53,443 nt of DNA from contig NZ_PJBS01000313.1 of the NCBI RefSeq assembly GCF_002836055.1, positions 1 to 53,443 on the forward strand. Reading direction: 5' to 3'. The stretch comes from Psychroflexus sp. MES1-P1E (lineage in GTDB: Bacteria; Bacteroidota; Bacteroidia; Flavobacteriales; Flavobacteriaceae). This document shows, in pieces, positions 8,182 to 17,367 of this stretch. Position numbers and translations under genes: made by a program. Position 1 is the first letter of the stretch, and every line of letters begins with the position of its first letter. The notes under the pieces are model-generated. The model was not told the origin of the DNA, did no database searches, and was given only the letters and a program-made list of their open reading frames with translations.

Positions 8182-8231
8182 AATCAGGAAATATAAAGCC
8201 CAGCAAAAGCTGGGCTTTATATTTCCTGATT
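8182..8231. terminator. Perfect 23-bp hairpin between cysN and purH
   Basis: The left arm 8182-8204 and right arm 8209-8231 are exact reverse complements around an AAAA loop. The GC-rich top (GCCCAGC/GCTGGGC) with A/T-rich lower parts is typical of a rho-independent terminator. It should end the cysQCDN transcript. No long T run follows, so stem length rather than a U-tract may do the work. Confidence 0.8.
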
Positions 8232-8270
8232 ATTTGGTGTTCATCGTTTAAATATTCATTGGCAATGTTC

Positions 8271-8278
8271 TACATTTG
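8271..8278 (+). promoter_or_regulatory. -7 promoter element of purH (TACATTTG)
   Basis: This is a perfect TAnnTTTG match, 24 nt before the purH ATG and downstream of the terminator hairpin, so purH and probably the mre genes have their own start of transcription. A -33 TTG at a normal distance was not seen. Confidence 0.5.
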
Positions 8279-8302
8279 GAACGTTAACAAAACGTATCTT
8301 AA

Positions 8303-9835
8303 ATGGCCCAAGAAAAAGAAATAAAATCCGCTTTAATCTCAGTGTTTCACAAAGAAGGCTTAGGGCCTATTGTACAAACCTTAAATGATCTAGGAGTACA
8401 AATTTACTCTACTGGAGGGACTGAAAAATTCATCAAAGATTTAGATATAGAGGTTACTCCCGTAGAAGATATTACATCCTACCCCTCAATCTTAGGAGGT
8501 CGAGTTAAAACCCTACACCCAAAAGTTTTTGGAGGAATCCTAAATCGAAGTGATAACGAGCAAGACCAAGAGGAATTAAAATCTTATGATATTCCACAAA
8601 TTGACTTGGTTATTGTTGATTTATATCCTTTTGAGGATACCGTAGCTTCTGGGGCGAATGAACAAGATAGTATTGAAAAAATTGATATAGGAGGCATCTC
8701 TTTAATAAGAGCTGCTGCCAAAAATTTTAAAGATGTGCTTTGTGTCTCTTCAAAATCAGATTATGAAAGCCTTCTGGGAGTTCTTAAAAACTCGAAAGGA
8801 AAAGTAAGCCTTAAAGAACGAAAGAATTTTGCGGCAAAGGCTTTCCAGATTTCTTCTCATTACGATACCGCCATTTTTAATTACTTTAACACTACAGAAC
8901 AACTTCCTTCTCATAAACAAAGTTTTGAGAAAGGAGTAGAATTACGATATGGAGAAAACCCTCACCAACAAGGGTTTTTCTTTGGTGACTTTGATGAGGC
9001 ATTTAATAAACTTCACGGCAAGGAATTATCTTACAACAACTTGTTAGATGTAGACGCTGCGGTCAATTTGATGGCAGAGTTCACTAATGATGCTCCAACT
9101 TTCGCTATTTTAAAGCATAATAATGCTTGTGGCCTTGCTCAACGCGATAGTATTTATAAAGCCTATGTAGACGCATTAGCTGGAGATCCAGTCTCTGCTT
9201 TTGGAGGAGTTTTAATTTCAAATACAGAAATTGATAAAGCAACATCAGAAGAAATTAACAGCCTATTTTGTGAAGTTGTCATTGCTCCAAGTTATAGTGA
9301 TGAAGCTTTGAAAATACTTACCAAAAAGAAAAACAGAATTATACTTGTCCAAAAAGTATTCCAATTTGAAGATGAGATTGTGAGAACTTGTCTTAATGGT
9401 GTTTTAGTTCAAGACAGGGACCTCAAAACAGATAACGAAGAAGAAATAAAAACAGTAACAAAAACATCCCCAACAGACTCTCAAGTTGACGATCTGTTGT
9501 TTGCTTCAAAGATTTGTAAGCATACCAAGTCCAACACTATTGTATTGGCAAAAGACAAGCAATTGCTAGCAAGTGGGACTGGCCAAACCTCTCGAGTAGA
9601 TGCGCTTAACCACGCTATTGAAAAAGCTTTAAATTTTAAGTTTGACTTAAAAGATTCTGTTATGGCAAGCGATGCTTTTTTTCCCTTTCCAGATTGTGTA
9701 GAGATAGCAGGCAAGGTGGGTATTACTTCTGTAATCCAACCTGGAGGATCTATCAAAGACAAACTTAGCATAGCATATTGTGACGAAAATAATATTTCTA
9801 TGGTAATGACAGGAACGCGTCACTTTAAGCATTAA
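8303..9835 (+). CDS. purH: Bifunctional AICAR transformylase / IMP cyclohydrolase
   Basis: This is a 510-residue enzyme for the last two steps of purine synthesis, AICAR to FAICAR to IMP. The N-terminal MGS-like cyclohydrolase domain begins ALISVFHKEGLGPIV and contains STGGTEKFI and the IGGISLIRAAAKNF segment. The transformylase half starts near ELRYGENPHQQG. It carries the Lys-His pair in ILKHNNACGLA and the DPVSAFGGVL motif, and ends SMVMTGTRHFKH, the usual conserved C-terminus. Length and motifs are normal. mreB starts 36 nt downstream without an obvious terminator, so read-through into the shape genes is likely. Confidence 0.97.
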   Translation: MAQEKEIKSALISVFHKEGLGPIVQTLNDLGVQIYSTGGTEKFIKDLDIEVTPVEDITSYPSILGGRVKTLHPKVFGGILNRSDNEQDQEELKSYDIPQIDLVIVDLYPFEDTVASGANEQDSIEKIDIGGISLIRAAAKNFKDVLCVSSKSDYESLLGVLKNSKGKVSLKERKNFAAKAFQISSHYDTAIFNYFNTTEQLPSHKQSFEKGVELRYGENPHQQGFFFGDFDEAFNKLHGKELSYNNLLDVDAAVNLMAEFTNDAPTFAILKHNNACGLAQRDSIYKAYVDALAGDPVSAFGGVLISNTEIDKATSEEINSLFCEVVIAPSYSDEALKILTKKKNRIILVQKVFQFEDEIVRTCLNGVLVQDRDLKTDNEEEIKTVTKTSPTDSQVDDLLFASKICKHTKSNTIVLAKDKQLLASGTGQTSRVDALNHAIEKALNFKFDLKDSVMASDAFFPFPDCVEIAGKVGITSVIQPGGSIKDKLSIAYCDENNISMVMTGTRHFKH

Positions 9836-9871
9836 TTCACTAACTTCATCCTCCTCTAATTTTATTATAAC

Positions 9872-10900
9872 ATGGGATTTTTTGACTTTCTAACTGAAGA
9901 TATTGCTATCGACTTAGGTACTGCCAACACATTAATAATTCACAAAGATAAAGTCGTTGTCGACAGCCCTTCTATCGTAGCTATAAATCGGATTACTGGA
10001 AAGATTATAGCGGTTGGGAAAGAGGCCGCAATGATGCAGGGAAAAACTCACGAAAACATCAAGACCATTCGTCCTCTTAAAGATGGGGTTATTGCAGATT
10101 TTAATGCAAGTGAGCAAATGATCAGTATGTTCATAAAAGAAATTCCTGCACTCAAAAAACGCTTATTCACGCCTTCCCTACGTATGGTCATTTGTATTCC
10201 TAGTGGAATTACAGAGGTAGAAATGAGAGCGGTTAAAGATTCTGCAGAACGAGTAAACGGCAAAGAAGTTTATCTTATCCACGAACCTATGGCAGCAGCT
10301 ATTGGTATTGGTGTAGACATTATGCAACCCAAAGGAAATATGATTGTTGATATAGGTGGAGGTACTACCGAAATAGCAGTTATTGCGCTTGGCGGTATTG
10401 TTTGTGATAAATCTGTAAAAATTGCTGGTGATGTGTTTACTAATGATATCATTTACTTTATGAGAACACAGCATAACTTGTTTATTGGAGAACGTACTGC
10501 TGAAAAGATCAAGATCCAGATTGGTTCTGCTACCGAAGATCTCGAAACTGCACCTGACGATATGAGTGTCCAAGGCCGGGACTTACTAACCGGTAAACCA
10601 AAACAAGTGGAAATTTCTTTTAGAGAAATTGCAAAAGCCTTAGATAAATCTATACTAAGAATAGAAGATGCTGTGATGGAAACCTTATCTCAGACTCCTC
10701 CAGAATTAGCTGCAGATATTTATAACACTGGTATATACCTTGCTGGTGGAGGGTCTATGCTAAGAGGCTTGGATAAACGCCTATCTCAAAAAACAGACTT
10801 ACCTGTTTACATAGCAGAAGACCCACTAAGGGCTATTGTAAGAGGAACAGGTATCACTTTAAAAGATTTAGAACGCTACAAGCCTGTACTTCTAAAATAA
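9872..10900 (+). CDS. mreB: Rod-shape determining actin homologue MreB
   Basis: This is a 342-residue cytoskeletal ATPase that forms membrane-attached filaments and places the cell-wall elongation machinery. Actin-fold phosphate motifs: AIDLGTANTLI near residue 12, MIVDIGGGTTEIAV near residue 153 and IYLAGGGSMLRGLD near residue 290. The N-terminal amphipathic start MGFFDFLTEDI suits membrane contact. It is first in mreB-mreC-mreD-mrdA-rodA. Presence of the full set predicts a rod-shaped cell. Several long antisense open frames across this gene are shadows. Confidence 0.98.
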   Translation: MGFFDFLTEDIAIDLGTANTLIIHKDKVVVDSPSIVAINRITGKIIAVGKEAAMMQGKTHENIKTIRPLKDGVIADFNASEQMISMFIKEIPALKKRLFTPSLRMVICIPSGITEVEMRAVKDSAERVNGKEVYLIHEPMAAAIGIGVDIMQPKGNMIVDIGGGTTEIAVIALGGIVCDKSVKIAGDVFTNDIIYFMRTQHNLFIGERTAEKIKIQIGSATEDLETAPDDMSVQGRDLLTGKPKQVEISFREIAKALDKSILRIEDAVMETLSQTPPELAADIYNTGIYLAGGGSMLRGLDKRLSQKTDLPVYIAEDPLRAIVRGTGITLKDLERYKPVLLK

Positions 10901-10909
10901 AAACGTGTT

Positions 10910-11734
10910 ATGCAGCAAATCATTATTTTTCTTATTAAAAATAAGACGGGTTTGGTGTTTATCATTCTTATGACTATAGCTTTAGGGCTAACCTTTAAAT
11001 CCCATACCTACCATAACAGCAAGCTGGTTTCATCGGCTAATTTTATATCAGGAACAGTCTTGAGCTCTTCAGAAAATATTCATCAATATTTTGATTTGAA
11101 AGCTCAAAACGAAATTCTTCAAGAGGAGAATGAAAACTTGAGACGAAAATTATTGAACATCCCATCAGCAAAAGATAGCTTACCAATTAAGCTTAAATTT
11201 ATAGAGGATAGTTTATATAAGATAACCAGATCTAGAGTGATCTCTAACCATTACGATAAAATCGATAACTTTTTATTGATTGAAGGCGGCTCCAAGGATA
11301 GTATCTCTGAAGACTTAGGTGTTATTTCCAGTCAAGGTATCGTAGGAATCATCCAAGATGTAAGTCCAAAATACTCAAGGGTTATTTCTATTCTGAATAC
11401 CAATACGTCTATTAACGCAAAGCTTAAAAAAACCTATCATTTTGGGACACTTACTTGGGATGGAAAATATCCAAATATTTTAAGTCTTATTGATGTACCA
11501 AGGTCTGCACCTGTAAGGCTAGGAGATACGATCACCACAGGAGGGCGTTCTTTGGTTTTTCCTGAAAACGTTCCTATCGGGATCATAAGTAATTTTCAAT
11601 TGGACGAAAACATAGGATATTATTTTATTGATGTCAAACTTTTTAATGATATGACTAACTTAAAGCATATCTATATTATAGAAAACAGTCGAAAAACAGA
11701 AGCCCTAGAACTACTAAATCCAGATTCACGATAG
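10910..11734 (+). CDS. mreC: Rod-shape determining protein MreC
   Basis: This is a 274-residue periplasmic scaffold of the elongasome. One transmembrane helix lies at about residues 12-28 (TGLVFIILMTIALGLTF). A coiled coil follows at about 58-80 (AQNEILQEENENLRRKLL), then the two beta-barrel domains of MreC with SSQGIVGIIQDVSPKYSRV and DTITTGGRSLVFPENVPIGI, the conserved MreC motif. It begins 9 nt after mreB and abuts mreD directly. It binds PBP2 and activates it in the known E. coli complex. Confidence 0.95.
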   Translation: MQQIIIFLIKNKTGLVFIILMTIALGLTFKSHTYHNSKLVSSANFISGTVLSSSENIHQYFDLKAQNEILQEENENLRRKLLNIPSAKDSLPIKLKFIEDSLYKITRSRVISNHYDKIDNFLLIEGGSKDSISEDLGVISSQGIVGIIQDVSPKYSRVISILNTNTSINAKLKKTYHFGTLTWDGKYPNILSLIDVPRSAPVRLGDTITTGGRSLVFPENVPIGIISNFQLDENIGYYFIDVKLFNDMTNLKHIYIIENSRKTEALELLNPDSR

Positions 11735-12238
11735 ATGAAAACCTATTTTATAAATAGTATCAGATTTGTCCTTCTTATATTAATTCAAGTTTTAATCTTG
11801 GATGAATTTAATGTTTTTGGTTACATCAATCCCATTATCTACCAGTTACTTATCATCTTACTTCCTTTCAATATCAATTCTGTACAAAAGCTCTTTCTTG
11901 CATTTGTTTTAGGGATTAGTATGGATATTTTTGAAGATAGCGGTGGAATTCATGCAGCTGCAACACTCACAATTGCTTACTTAAGACCTTTATTTTTGAG
12001 AAATGCCTTCGGATTGAGTTACGATTACCAAACCCTTAAATTTTATGACGCCCCATTTAGAGAAAGGTTCAGTTATGTAAGCCTTATGGTTTTGGTCCAT
12101 CATACTGTACTTTTCAGCTTAGAAATTTTTAGTGTGGATCATCTATTATTTTTTGTAAAGAAAACAATTTATTCTTCTATTTTCAGTATACTATTAATAA
12201 TGATCACCTTAAATTTAATCCGAAAGAACAGTAAATGA
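11735..12238 (+). CDS. mreD: Rod-shape determining membrane protein MreD
   Basis: This is a 167-residue protein that is almost entirely membrane-embedded (about five hydrophobic helices, starting IRFVLLILIQVLIL). MreD proteins diverge widely in sequence, so the call rests on length, topology and position directly between mreC and mrdA. The segment GISMDIFEDSGGIHAAA matches the family's better conserved G-x-x-x-D-x-x-xxxxxGxxA region. The start abuts the mreC stop, and the TGA overlaps the mrdA ATG by 4 nt. Confidence 0.92.
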   Translation: MKTYFINSIRFVLLILIQVLILDEFNVFGYINPIIYQLLIILLPFNINSVQKLFLAFVLGISMDIFEDSGGIHAAATLTIAYLRPLFLRNAFGLSYDYQTLKFYDAPFRERFSYVSLMVLVHHTVLFSLEIFSVDHLLFFVKKTIYSSIFSILLIMITLNLIRKNSK

Positions 12239-14103
12239 GAAAGTTGCTCCCCATTATTTTAGTTAGTTTTGCCGCATTCCTTTTTTTAATCCGTTTATTT
12301 TATTTGCAAGTTTTAGACGAGAGTTTTGATGAGGTGTCGACCAATATTTCCGTACGCAAAATATACGATTATCCTCAACGAGGATATATCTATGACCGAA
12401 ATGGAAAACTGATGGTAGGTAACCAACCTGCTTATGATGTCATTGCTGTTCCACAGGAAGTAAAAAACTTTGACACTTTAGAGCTTGCCAGTTTATTAAA
12501 ATTGACTCCACAGCGACTCAAAATTCAGCTGGAAAAAGCGTGGCGATACTCACCAAGATTGTCTTCTGTGATTACACCTCAGCTTACCAAAAAAGAATAT
12601 GCTGTTCTCCAAGAACGCATGCATAAATACCAAGGGTTTTACATTCAGAAAAGGTCGTTAAGAGATTATACTATTAACCACAGTGCTAATATTTTAGGAT
12701 ATATCGCTGAGGTTGGAGATAGAGAGATTTCACAAAATTCCTACTATCAATCGGGAGATCTAAAGGGAAAACAAGGAGTTGAAGAACAGTATGAAGAGGC
12801 TTTAAGAGGTGAGCGTGGCGTTAAGCATTATCTAAGAGATATTCACAATAAAAACATCAAACCCTTTAAGGAAGGTAAATTTGACACTTTATCTAAAAAA
12901 GGAAGCGATCTCCACCTTACTATAGATGCTGAATTGCAAGCCTATGGAGAAAAACTGATGAAAGGTAAACGAGGTGGTATTGTAGCCATAGAACCAAGTA
13001 CTGGAGAAATTTTAAGTTTAATTACAGCCCCTTCTTATGATCCCGATATTTTGGTAGGAAGAAAGCGATCGAAAAATTTCACGAAACTTTATTACGACAC
13101 CATTAATAAACCCTTATATAATAGAGCCTTACAGGCTATTTATGCGCCAGGCTCTCCATTTAAAGCTTTAACAGGACTCGTAGCCTTACAGGAAGATGTT
13201 GTTGGGCTAGAAGAAAGTTTTAGGTGCAACGGAGGATATACCTATGCAAGAGGTGCAAGAATGGGCTGTCACCATCACCCGAGTCCAGTAGAAATGGTTA
13301 CTGGAATTGCACATTCTTGTAATGCCTATTTTGCACAAATCTATAGAAGGACTATCGAAAAATATGACACTCCTCAAAAAGGGATCGACGTCTGGCGAGG
13401 GCATATGGCTAGTTTTGGCCTTGGCGATTATTTAGGTTATGATTTACCCGTAGGAAGAGCAGGATTACTACCAGACTCTGATTATTATAACAAAGTTTAT
13501 AGATATCCTACTTATAATTGGTACGCCAGCGCTACTTTATCCAACGCCATTGGTCAAGGGGAAGTGCTTACTACTCCTATTCAACTTGCTAATGCAACAG
13601 CAGCGATTGCTAATAAAGGTTGGTTCTACAGACCCCATATTATAAAATCAATAGACGATAAGCCAGTAGACAATAAGAAGTATACTACAAAACAAGTAAC
13701 CACCATAGATAAAGAGCATTTTGAGCCGATTATTCAAGGGATGCATGATGTTTTTAATTACGGGACAGCTACCTTTCTTAGAGTACCCGGCATAGAAGTT
13801 TGTGGCAAAACAGGAACATCAGAAAATTACGTAAAAATCGATGGGAAAAGGATGCAACTGACGGACCATTCGATTTTTATTGCCTTTGCTCCAAAAGATA
13901 ACCCCAAGATAGCCTTGGCTGTTTTTGTAGAAAATGGATATTGGGGATCTAGATATGCTGGTAGAATATCTACTTTAATGATAGAGAAATATCTGAAAGA
14001 TAATATTGAACGAAAAGACCTTGAAAACTGGATTCTCAACCATACTTTGGAAGACGAGTACGCTAAACCATATTCTGGTGAACTTTTTAAAATTAACCAG
14101 TAA
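12235..14103 (+). CDS. mrdA: Penicillin-binding protein 2, elongasome transpeptidase
   Basis: This is a 622-residue class B PBP that cross-links peptidoglycan during side-wall growth. A membrane anchor lies at residues 5-22, followed by the dimerisation domain (RGYIYDRNGKLMVGNQPAYD) and the transpeptidase domain. Catalytic motifs: S307-P-F-K310 (usually S-T-F-K), S361-C-N363 and K525-T-G527. The loop with CHHHPSPVEM just before S361 adds cysteine and histidines, as is usual in Bacteroidota PBP2. Its partner glycosyltransferase RodA is the next gene, 2 nt downstream. The Pro in SPFK is a mild variation and does not suggest inactivity. Confidence 0.96.
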   Translation: MRKLLPIILVSFAAFLFLIRLFYLQVLDESFDEVSTNISVRKIYDYPQRGYIYDRNGKLMVGNQPAYDVIAVPQEVKNFDTLELASLLKLTPQRLKIQLEKAWRYSPRLSSVITPQLTKKEYAVLQERMHKYQGFYIQKRSLRDYTINHSANILGYIAEVGDREISQNSYYQSGDLKGKQGVEEQYEEALRGERGVKHYLRDIHNKNIKPFKEGKFDTLSKKGSDLHLTIDAELQAYGEKLMKGKRGGIVAIEPSTGEILSLITAPSYDPDILVGRKRSKNFTKLYYDTINKPLYNRALQAIYAPGSPFKALTGLVALQEDVVGLEESFRCNGGYTYARGARMGCHHHPSPVEMVTGIAHSCNAYFAQIYRRTIEKYDTPQKGIDVWRGHMASFGLGDYLGYDLPVGRAGLLPDSDYYNKVYRYPTYNWYASATLSNAIGQGEVLTTPIQLANATAAIANKGWFYRPHIIKSIDDKPVDNKKYTTKQVTTIDKEHFEPIIQGMHDVFNYGTATFLRVPGIEVCGKTGTSENYVKIDGKRMQLTDHSIFIAFAPKDNPKIALAVFVENGYWGSRYAGRISTLMIEKYLKDNIERKDLENWILNHTLEDEYAKPYSGELFKINQ

Positions 14104-14105
14104 GC

Positions 14106-15356
14106 ATGCCTAAAACTCTATTGCAGATTGACTGGCTCACCATTTTAATTGTAATTATATTAATAAGCTTTGGATGGGTAAATATATACTCTACTACATT
14201 TGTTAATCCAGATGAAAGCATTTTTGATATTTCTAAAATTTATGGAAAGCAGCTACTATGGATTATTTTGGGGGTAGTGATAGCCATAATTGTTCTAGCA
14301 CTAGAAAGTAAATTTTTTGAAAGGTTTGCAAGCATTATTTATATAGTAGCCACATTGTCTCTCATAGGGCTCTTCATTTTTGGTAAAACTATTGCTGGCC
14401 AAACGGCTTGGTATTCCTTTGGACCTTTTAGTATACAACCAGCCGAGTTTGTAAAAACAGCAGTAGCGCTAGCTTTGTCAAAGTATATAAGTGAAATCAA
14501 TAATGACCTTTCAAAGTTTGTTTCACAACTTAAAGCTTTCGCCATTATTGGAATCCCACTAGCGCTCATCATGCTTCAGCCAGATGCTGGTAGCGCACTT
14601 ATTTATTTGGCATTTATCATCCCTTTATATAGAGAGGGACTTCCACAAGCATACTTGAGTGTGGGATTTCTATCTGTGGCCATTTTCATGATTACTCTCA
14701 AGTTTGGATTTGGAATTTTTGCCCCCGTTTTTGTGGCGATTCTTATCATGATTTACTTATTTAACAGAAAACGAAAACCAAGGTTTTGGATTTATTTCTT
14801 AACTCTTCTCTTTAGTTTGGGGTTTTCATATTCTGTCAATTTCATATTGAATTCTGTACTGCTTCCTCATCAAAAAGATAGGTTCGATGTTATTATAGGA
14901 GAAACCAATGATATTCGAGGCTCTGCTTTTAATCTTTACCAAAGCGAAGTAGCCATAGGCAGTGGAGGATGGCTGGGGAAAGGATGGCTAAAAGGATCAC
15001 AAACCCAAGGTCGTTTTGTACCGGAACAACATACAGATTACATCTTCAGCACAGTAGGTGAAGAGTGGGGATTTTTAGGAACAAGTGCTGTGGTAATATT
15101 ATTTACTATACTTATTCTTAGGCTATTTCATTTAGCAGAACGCCAAAAAAGTCAATTTAGCAGAGTGTACGGCTATTCTGTATTATCCGTTATTTTTGTT
15201 CACTTTTTTGTGAACATTGCGATGGTGATAGGTCTATTTCCAACAGTTGGTATACCGCTTCCATTTTTTAGTTATGGAGGATCTGGATTATGGGGGTTTT
15301 TAATTTTGGTACTGGTATTCTTAAAATTAGATGCTAAACGAAAGAGTTTAGATTAA
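14106..15356 (+). CDS. rodA: Peptidoglycan glycosyltransferase RodA
   Basis: This is a 416-residue SEDS-family polytopic membrane protein with about ten helices. It polymerises lipid II in the elongasome. Family signatures are FSIQPAEFVKTAVALALS, LMLQPDAGSALIYLAF, GSGGWLGKGWLKGSQTQ, FVPEQHTDYIFSTVGEEWGF and GIPLPFFSYGGSG near the C-terminus. The acidic residue in PEQHTDYIF matches the catalytic Asp region known for RodA. It ends the mre cluster and converges with rimM; the two stop codons are separated by 3 nt, and no hairpin is seen between them. Confidence 0.97.
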   Translation: MPKTLLQIDWLTILIVIILISFGWVNIYSTTFVNPDESIFDISKIYGKQLLWIILGVVIAIIVLALESKFFERFASIIYIVATLSLIGLFIFGKTIAGQTAWYSFGPFSIQPAEFVKTAVALALSKYISEINNDLSKFVSQLKAFAIIGIPLALIMLQPDAGSALIYLAFIIPLYREGLPQAYLSVGFLSVAIFMITLKFGFGIFAPVFVAILIMIYLFNRKRKPRFWIYFLTLLFSLGFSYSVNFILNSVLLPHQKDRFDVIIGETNDIRGSAFNLYQSEVAIGSGGWLGKGWLKGSQTQGRFVPEQHTDYIFSTVGEEWGFLGTSAVVILFTILILRLFHLAERQKSQFSRVYGYSVLSVIFVHFFVNIAMVIGLFPTVGIPLPFFSYGGSGLWGFLILVLVFLKLDAKRKSLD

Positions 15357-15359
15357 AAA

Positions 15360-15890
15360 CTAATCTTCTAAATACATATCTATTAAACCCTCTGGAGTTT
15401 GAAAGTAAATGATATGTTCATCCTTGTCCACTTTTTGAATAAACCTGTCATTCACAGGAATAATAATTTCTTTATCATTAAAGTCAATAAAGAAAAGGGC
15501 TTGCATGGTTTGATCATTAATAAACTTTATAGTCCCAATCTCACCATGAGTGGCATCTACCGCTTTATAACCGATGACTTCATGATAGTAAAATTTATTA
15601 CCTCCAAGTTTCGGTAACTTAGTTAATGGCAAGTAAACGTTTCTTTTCAGCAAGTCATCAGCATCTGCTTCTTCGTTGACTTCCTCTAGTTTTACGCGTA
15701 ATAAACTACTCTTTTGAAGATTGGATTTTTCCACAAAAAAAGGAATCAATTTATTGCGGTAATCCACAAAAATTGATTCCAAATTTTTATAAAGTTCAGG
15801 TTCATCGGTATCTAACTTGATTTGCAATTCACCTTTAAAACTAAATTTACTTACGATCTGACCTAAATAAAAACATTCATCTTTAGTCAT
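15360..15890 (-). CDS. rimM: 16S rRNA processing protein RimM
   Basis: This is a 176-residue maturation factor for the 30S head that binds ribosomal protein S19. The N-terminal domain starts MTKDECFYLGQIVSKFSFKGEL. The C-terminal PRC-barrel contains KFYYHEVIGYKAVDATHGEIGTI in the usual position (cited in parts). I place the start at the ATG at 15890, 10 nt after the rpsP stop. A longer reading frame exists only because it runs backwards into the Lys/Ala-rich tail of rpsP in another frame. It is co-transcribed with rpsP, the usual partner. Confidence 0.95.
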   Translation of the reverse strand: MTKDECFYLGQIVSKFSFKGELQIKLDTDEPELYKNLESIFVDYRNKLIPFFVEKSNLQKSSLLRVKLEEVNEEADADDLLKRNVYLPLTKLPKLGGNKFYYHEVIGYKAVDATHGEIGTIKFINDQTMQALFFIDFNDKEIIIPVNDRFIQKVDKDEHIIYFQTPEGLIDMYLED

Positions 15891-15900
15891 CTCAAAAATG

Positions 15901-16452
15901 TTAAGCTTCTTTAGAATCTTCAGAAGCAGGAGTTTCTTTTTCAGATTCTGCTGCGGCCTTAGCCTCAGCTTCTGCTTTAACTTTAGCGTCTTCCTCGTCT
16001 TGAATAGCTTTTGCTTCAGCTTCACGCTTAGCATTTACTTCTCTTTCAGCTTCCAATGCTATTTCTCTTTCAGCTTCTTTAGTTTTCGCTACTTTTTCTT
16101 CAGCAGTAAGAATTTTATCTCCTTTTTCAGACAACCAATCTTGAAATTTTTTCTCTGCTTCTTCCTCTGTTAACGCTCCTTTATCAACACCTGCTAACAG
16201 GTGCTTTTTCATCATAGCGCCTTTATAAGATAAAATACGCTTTGCGGTATCTGTTGGTTGTGCACCATTTCGTAACCATTTTACAGATGAATCTACATTA
16301 AGCTCAATAGTTGCAGGTTGAGTGACAGGATTATAAATCCCTAATTTCTCTAGGTATTTACCATCTCTTTTAGCACGAGCATCTGCAGCGACGATCCAGA
16401 AAAAAGGTTTTCCTTTTTTTCCGTGTCTTTGTAATCTTATTTTAACTGGCAT
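15901..16452 (-). CDS. rpsP: 30S ribosomal protein S16 with long charged tail
   Basis: This is a 183-residue protein. The first ~85 residues are the S16 fold (MPVKIRLQRHGKKGKPFFWIV, YNPVTQPATIEL, WLRNGAQPTDTAKRIL). The remaining ~100 residues are a Glu/Lys/Ala-rich, probably helical or disordered extension ending PASEDSKEA. Bacterial S16 is usually 80-90 residues; extended forms are common in Bacteroidota. The tail's role is unknown. A short hairpin and a -7 promoter element lie upstream, and rimM follows by 10 nt. Confidence 0.97.
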   Translation of the reverse strand: MPVKIRLQRHGKKGKPFFWIVAADARAKRDGKYLEKLGIYNPVTQPATIELNVDSSVKWLRNGAQPTDTAKRILSYKGAMMKKHLLAGVDKGALTEEEAEKKFQDWLSEKGDKILTAEEKVAKTKEAEREIALEAEREVNAKREAEAKAIQDEEDAKVKAEAEAKAAAESEKETPASEDSKEA

Positions 16453-16467
16453 AATAAATTAAATTTT

Positions 16468-16509
16468 GGAGTTCTCGACTCCCGTTATTAATAATAAAGT
16501 GCAAAAGTA
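16468..16509 (-). promoter_or_regulatory. rpsP promoter element and leader hairpin
   Basis: A perfect minus-strand TAnnTTTG (TACTTTTG, 16502-16509) lies 49 nt upstream of the rpsP ATG. Between them, GGAGT/ACTCC arms (16468-16472 and 16478-16482) with a 5-nt loop could fold in the leader RNA. Autoregulation by S16 is possible but is not shown by the sequence. Confidence 0.4.
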
Positions 16510-16653
16510 AGTTTATTTTTTGAATTACATAACTTTGACTTTAAGATAATTACAATGCCTTTGGAAGTCTTTACCACTTCATTTTATCCTGAAAATGTAT
16601 TCTTTTAAATTTCAGTAAATTAGTTCAATTAACAAAGAAAACAAATCCTTATT

Positions 16654-17367
16654 ATGTTAGACAAACTCAACTTAGAACATATTTTGTTTTTGGATATTGA
16701 AACTGTTCCAGAACACGCAGATTTCGAAGACTTATCTCCAACTAAGCAGAAGCTTTTTGCAGACAAAACGGACTACCAAAGAAAGGAGGATTATTCTCCC
16801 AAAGAGTATTACGAGCGAGCTGGCATCTGGGCTGAGTTTGGTAAGATCGTATGTATTTCTGTTGGCTATTTTAATTTTAAAGGAAATGAGCGCAAATTCA
16901 GAACCACGAGTTTTTATGGTGAAGAGGCAGATTTATTAAAGCGTTTCAAACTAATTGTTGAAAACTATTTCAGCCTTCCTCATCACCTGATGTGTGGGCA
17001 TAATGCTAAGGAATTTGATTTTCCTTATATCGCTAGAAGAATGCTTATCCGCGGCATTGCTTTACCAAGTCAACTTCAGCTTTTTGGAAAAAAACCTTGG
17101 GAAATTCCTCATTTAGATACTTTAGAGTTATGGAAATTTGGAGATTATAAACACTATACCTCCTTAAAATTACTCACCGAACTTTTTAATATCCCTTCTC
17201 CAAAAGATGATATTGATGGCAGCCAAGTTAGAGATGTGTTTTATAAAGAAAAAGACTTGGATAGGATTGTGACTTATTGTGAAAAAGACGTTATTGCCGT
17301 AGCACAATTAATTTTGAAGCTTCGCCAGGAAGAGCTCTTGGAAGATCATGAACTGATTTCTGTGTAA
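16654..17367 (+). CDS. 3'-5' exonuclease, PolB-related (PF10108-like)
   Basis: This is a 237-residue predicted DnaQ-fold exonuclease. The catalytic acidic residues are visible: D14 and E16 in LFLDIETVPEH (Exo I), the Asp in GHNAKEFDFPYIARRM (Exo II), and Y-C-E-K-D in IVTYCEKDVIAVAQL (Exo III). It consists of the exonuclease domain alone, without a polymerase. Such stand-alone proteins are widespread in Bacteroidota; a DNA-repair role is presumed from the fold. Its stop codon overlaps the ATG of the next gene by one base (TAATG), so the two are translationally coupled, though no functional link is obvious. Confidence 0.88.
   Translation: MLDKLNLEHILFLDIETVPEHADFEDLSPTKQKLFADKTDYQRKEDYSPKEYYERAGIWAEFGKIVCISVGYFNFKGNERKFRTTSFYGEEADLLKRFKLIVENYFSLPHHLMCGHNAKEFDFPYIARRMLIRGIALPSQLQLFGKKPWEIPHLDTLELWKFGDYKHYTSLKLLTELFNIPSPKDDIDGSQVRDVFYKEKDLDRIVTYCEKDVIAVAQLILKLRQEELLEDHELISV

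Noticed and set aside
10178-10573. 131-codon open frame antisense to mreB
   Set aside because: It mirrors the strongly conserved mreB coding sequence, has no motif or plausible leader, and other frames there are also open.
15898-16173. Phe/Ser-rich open frame antisense to the rpsP tail, and the long upstream extension of rimM
   Set aside because: Both are shadows of the low-complexity Glu/Lys/Ala tail of S16; rimM's conserved start is at 15890.
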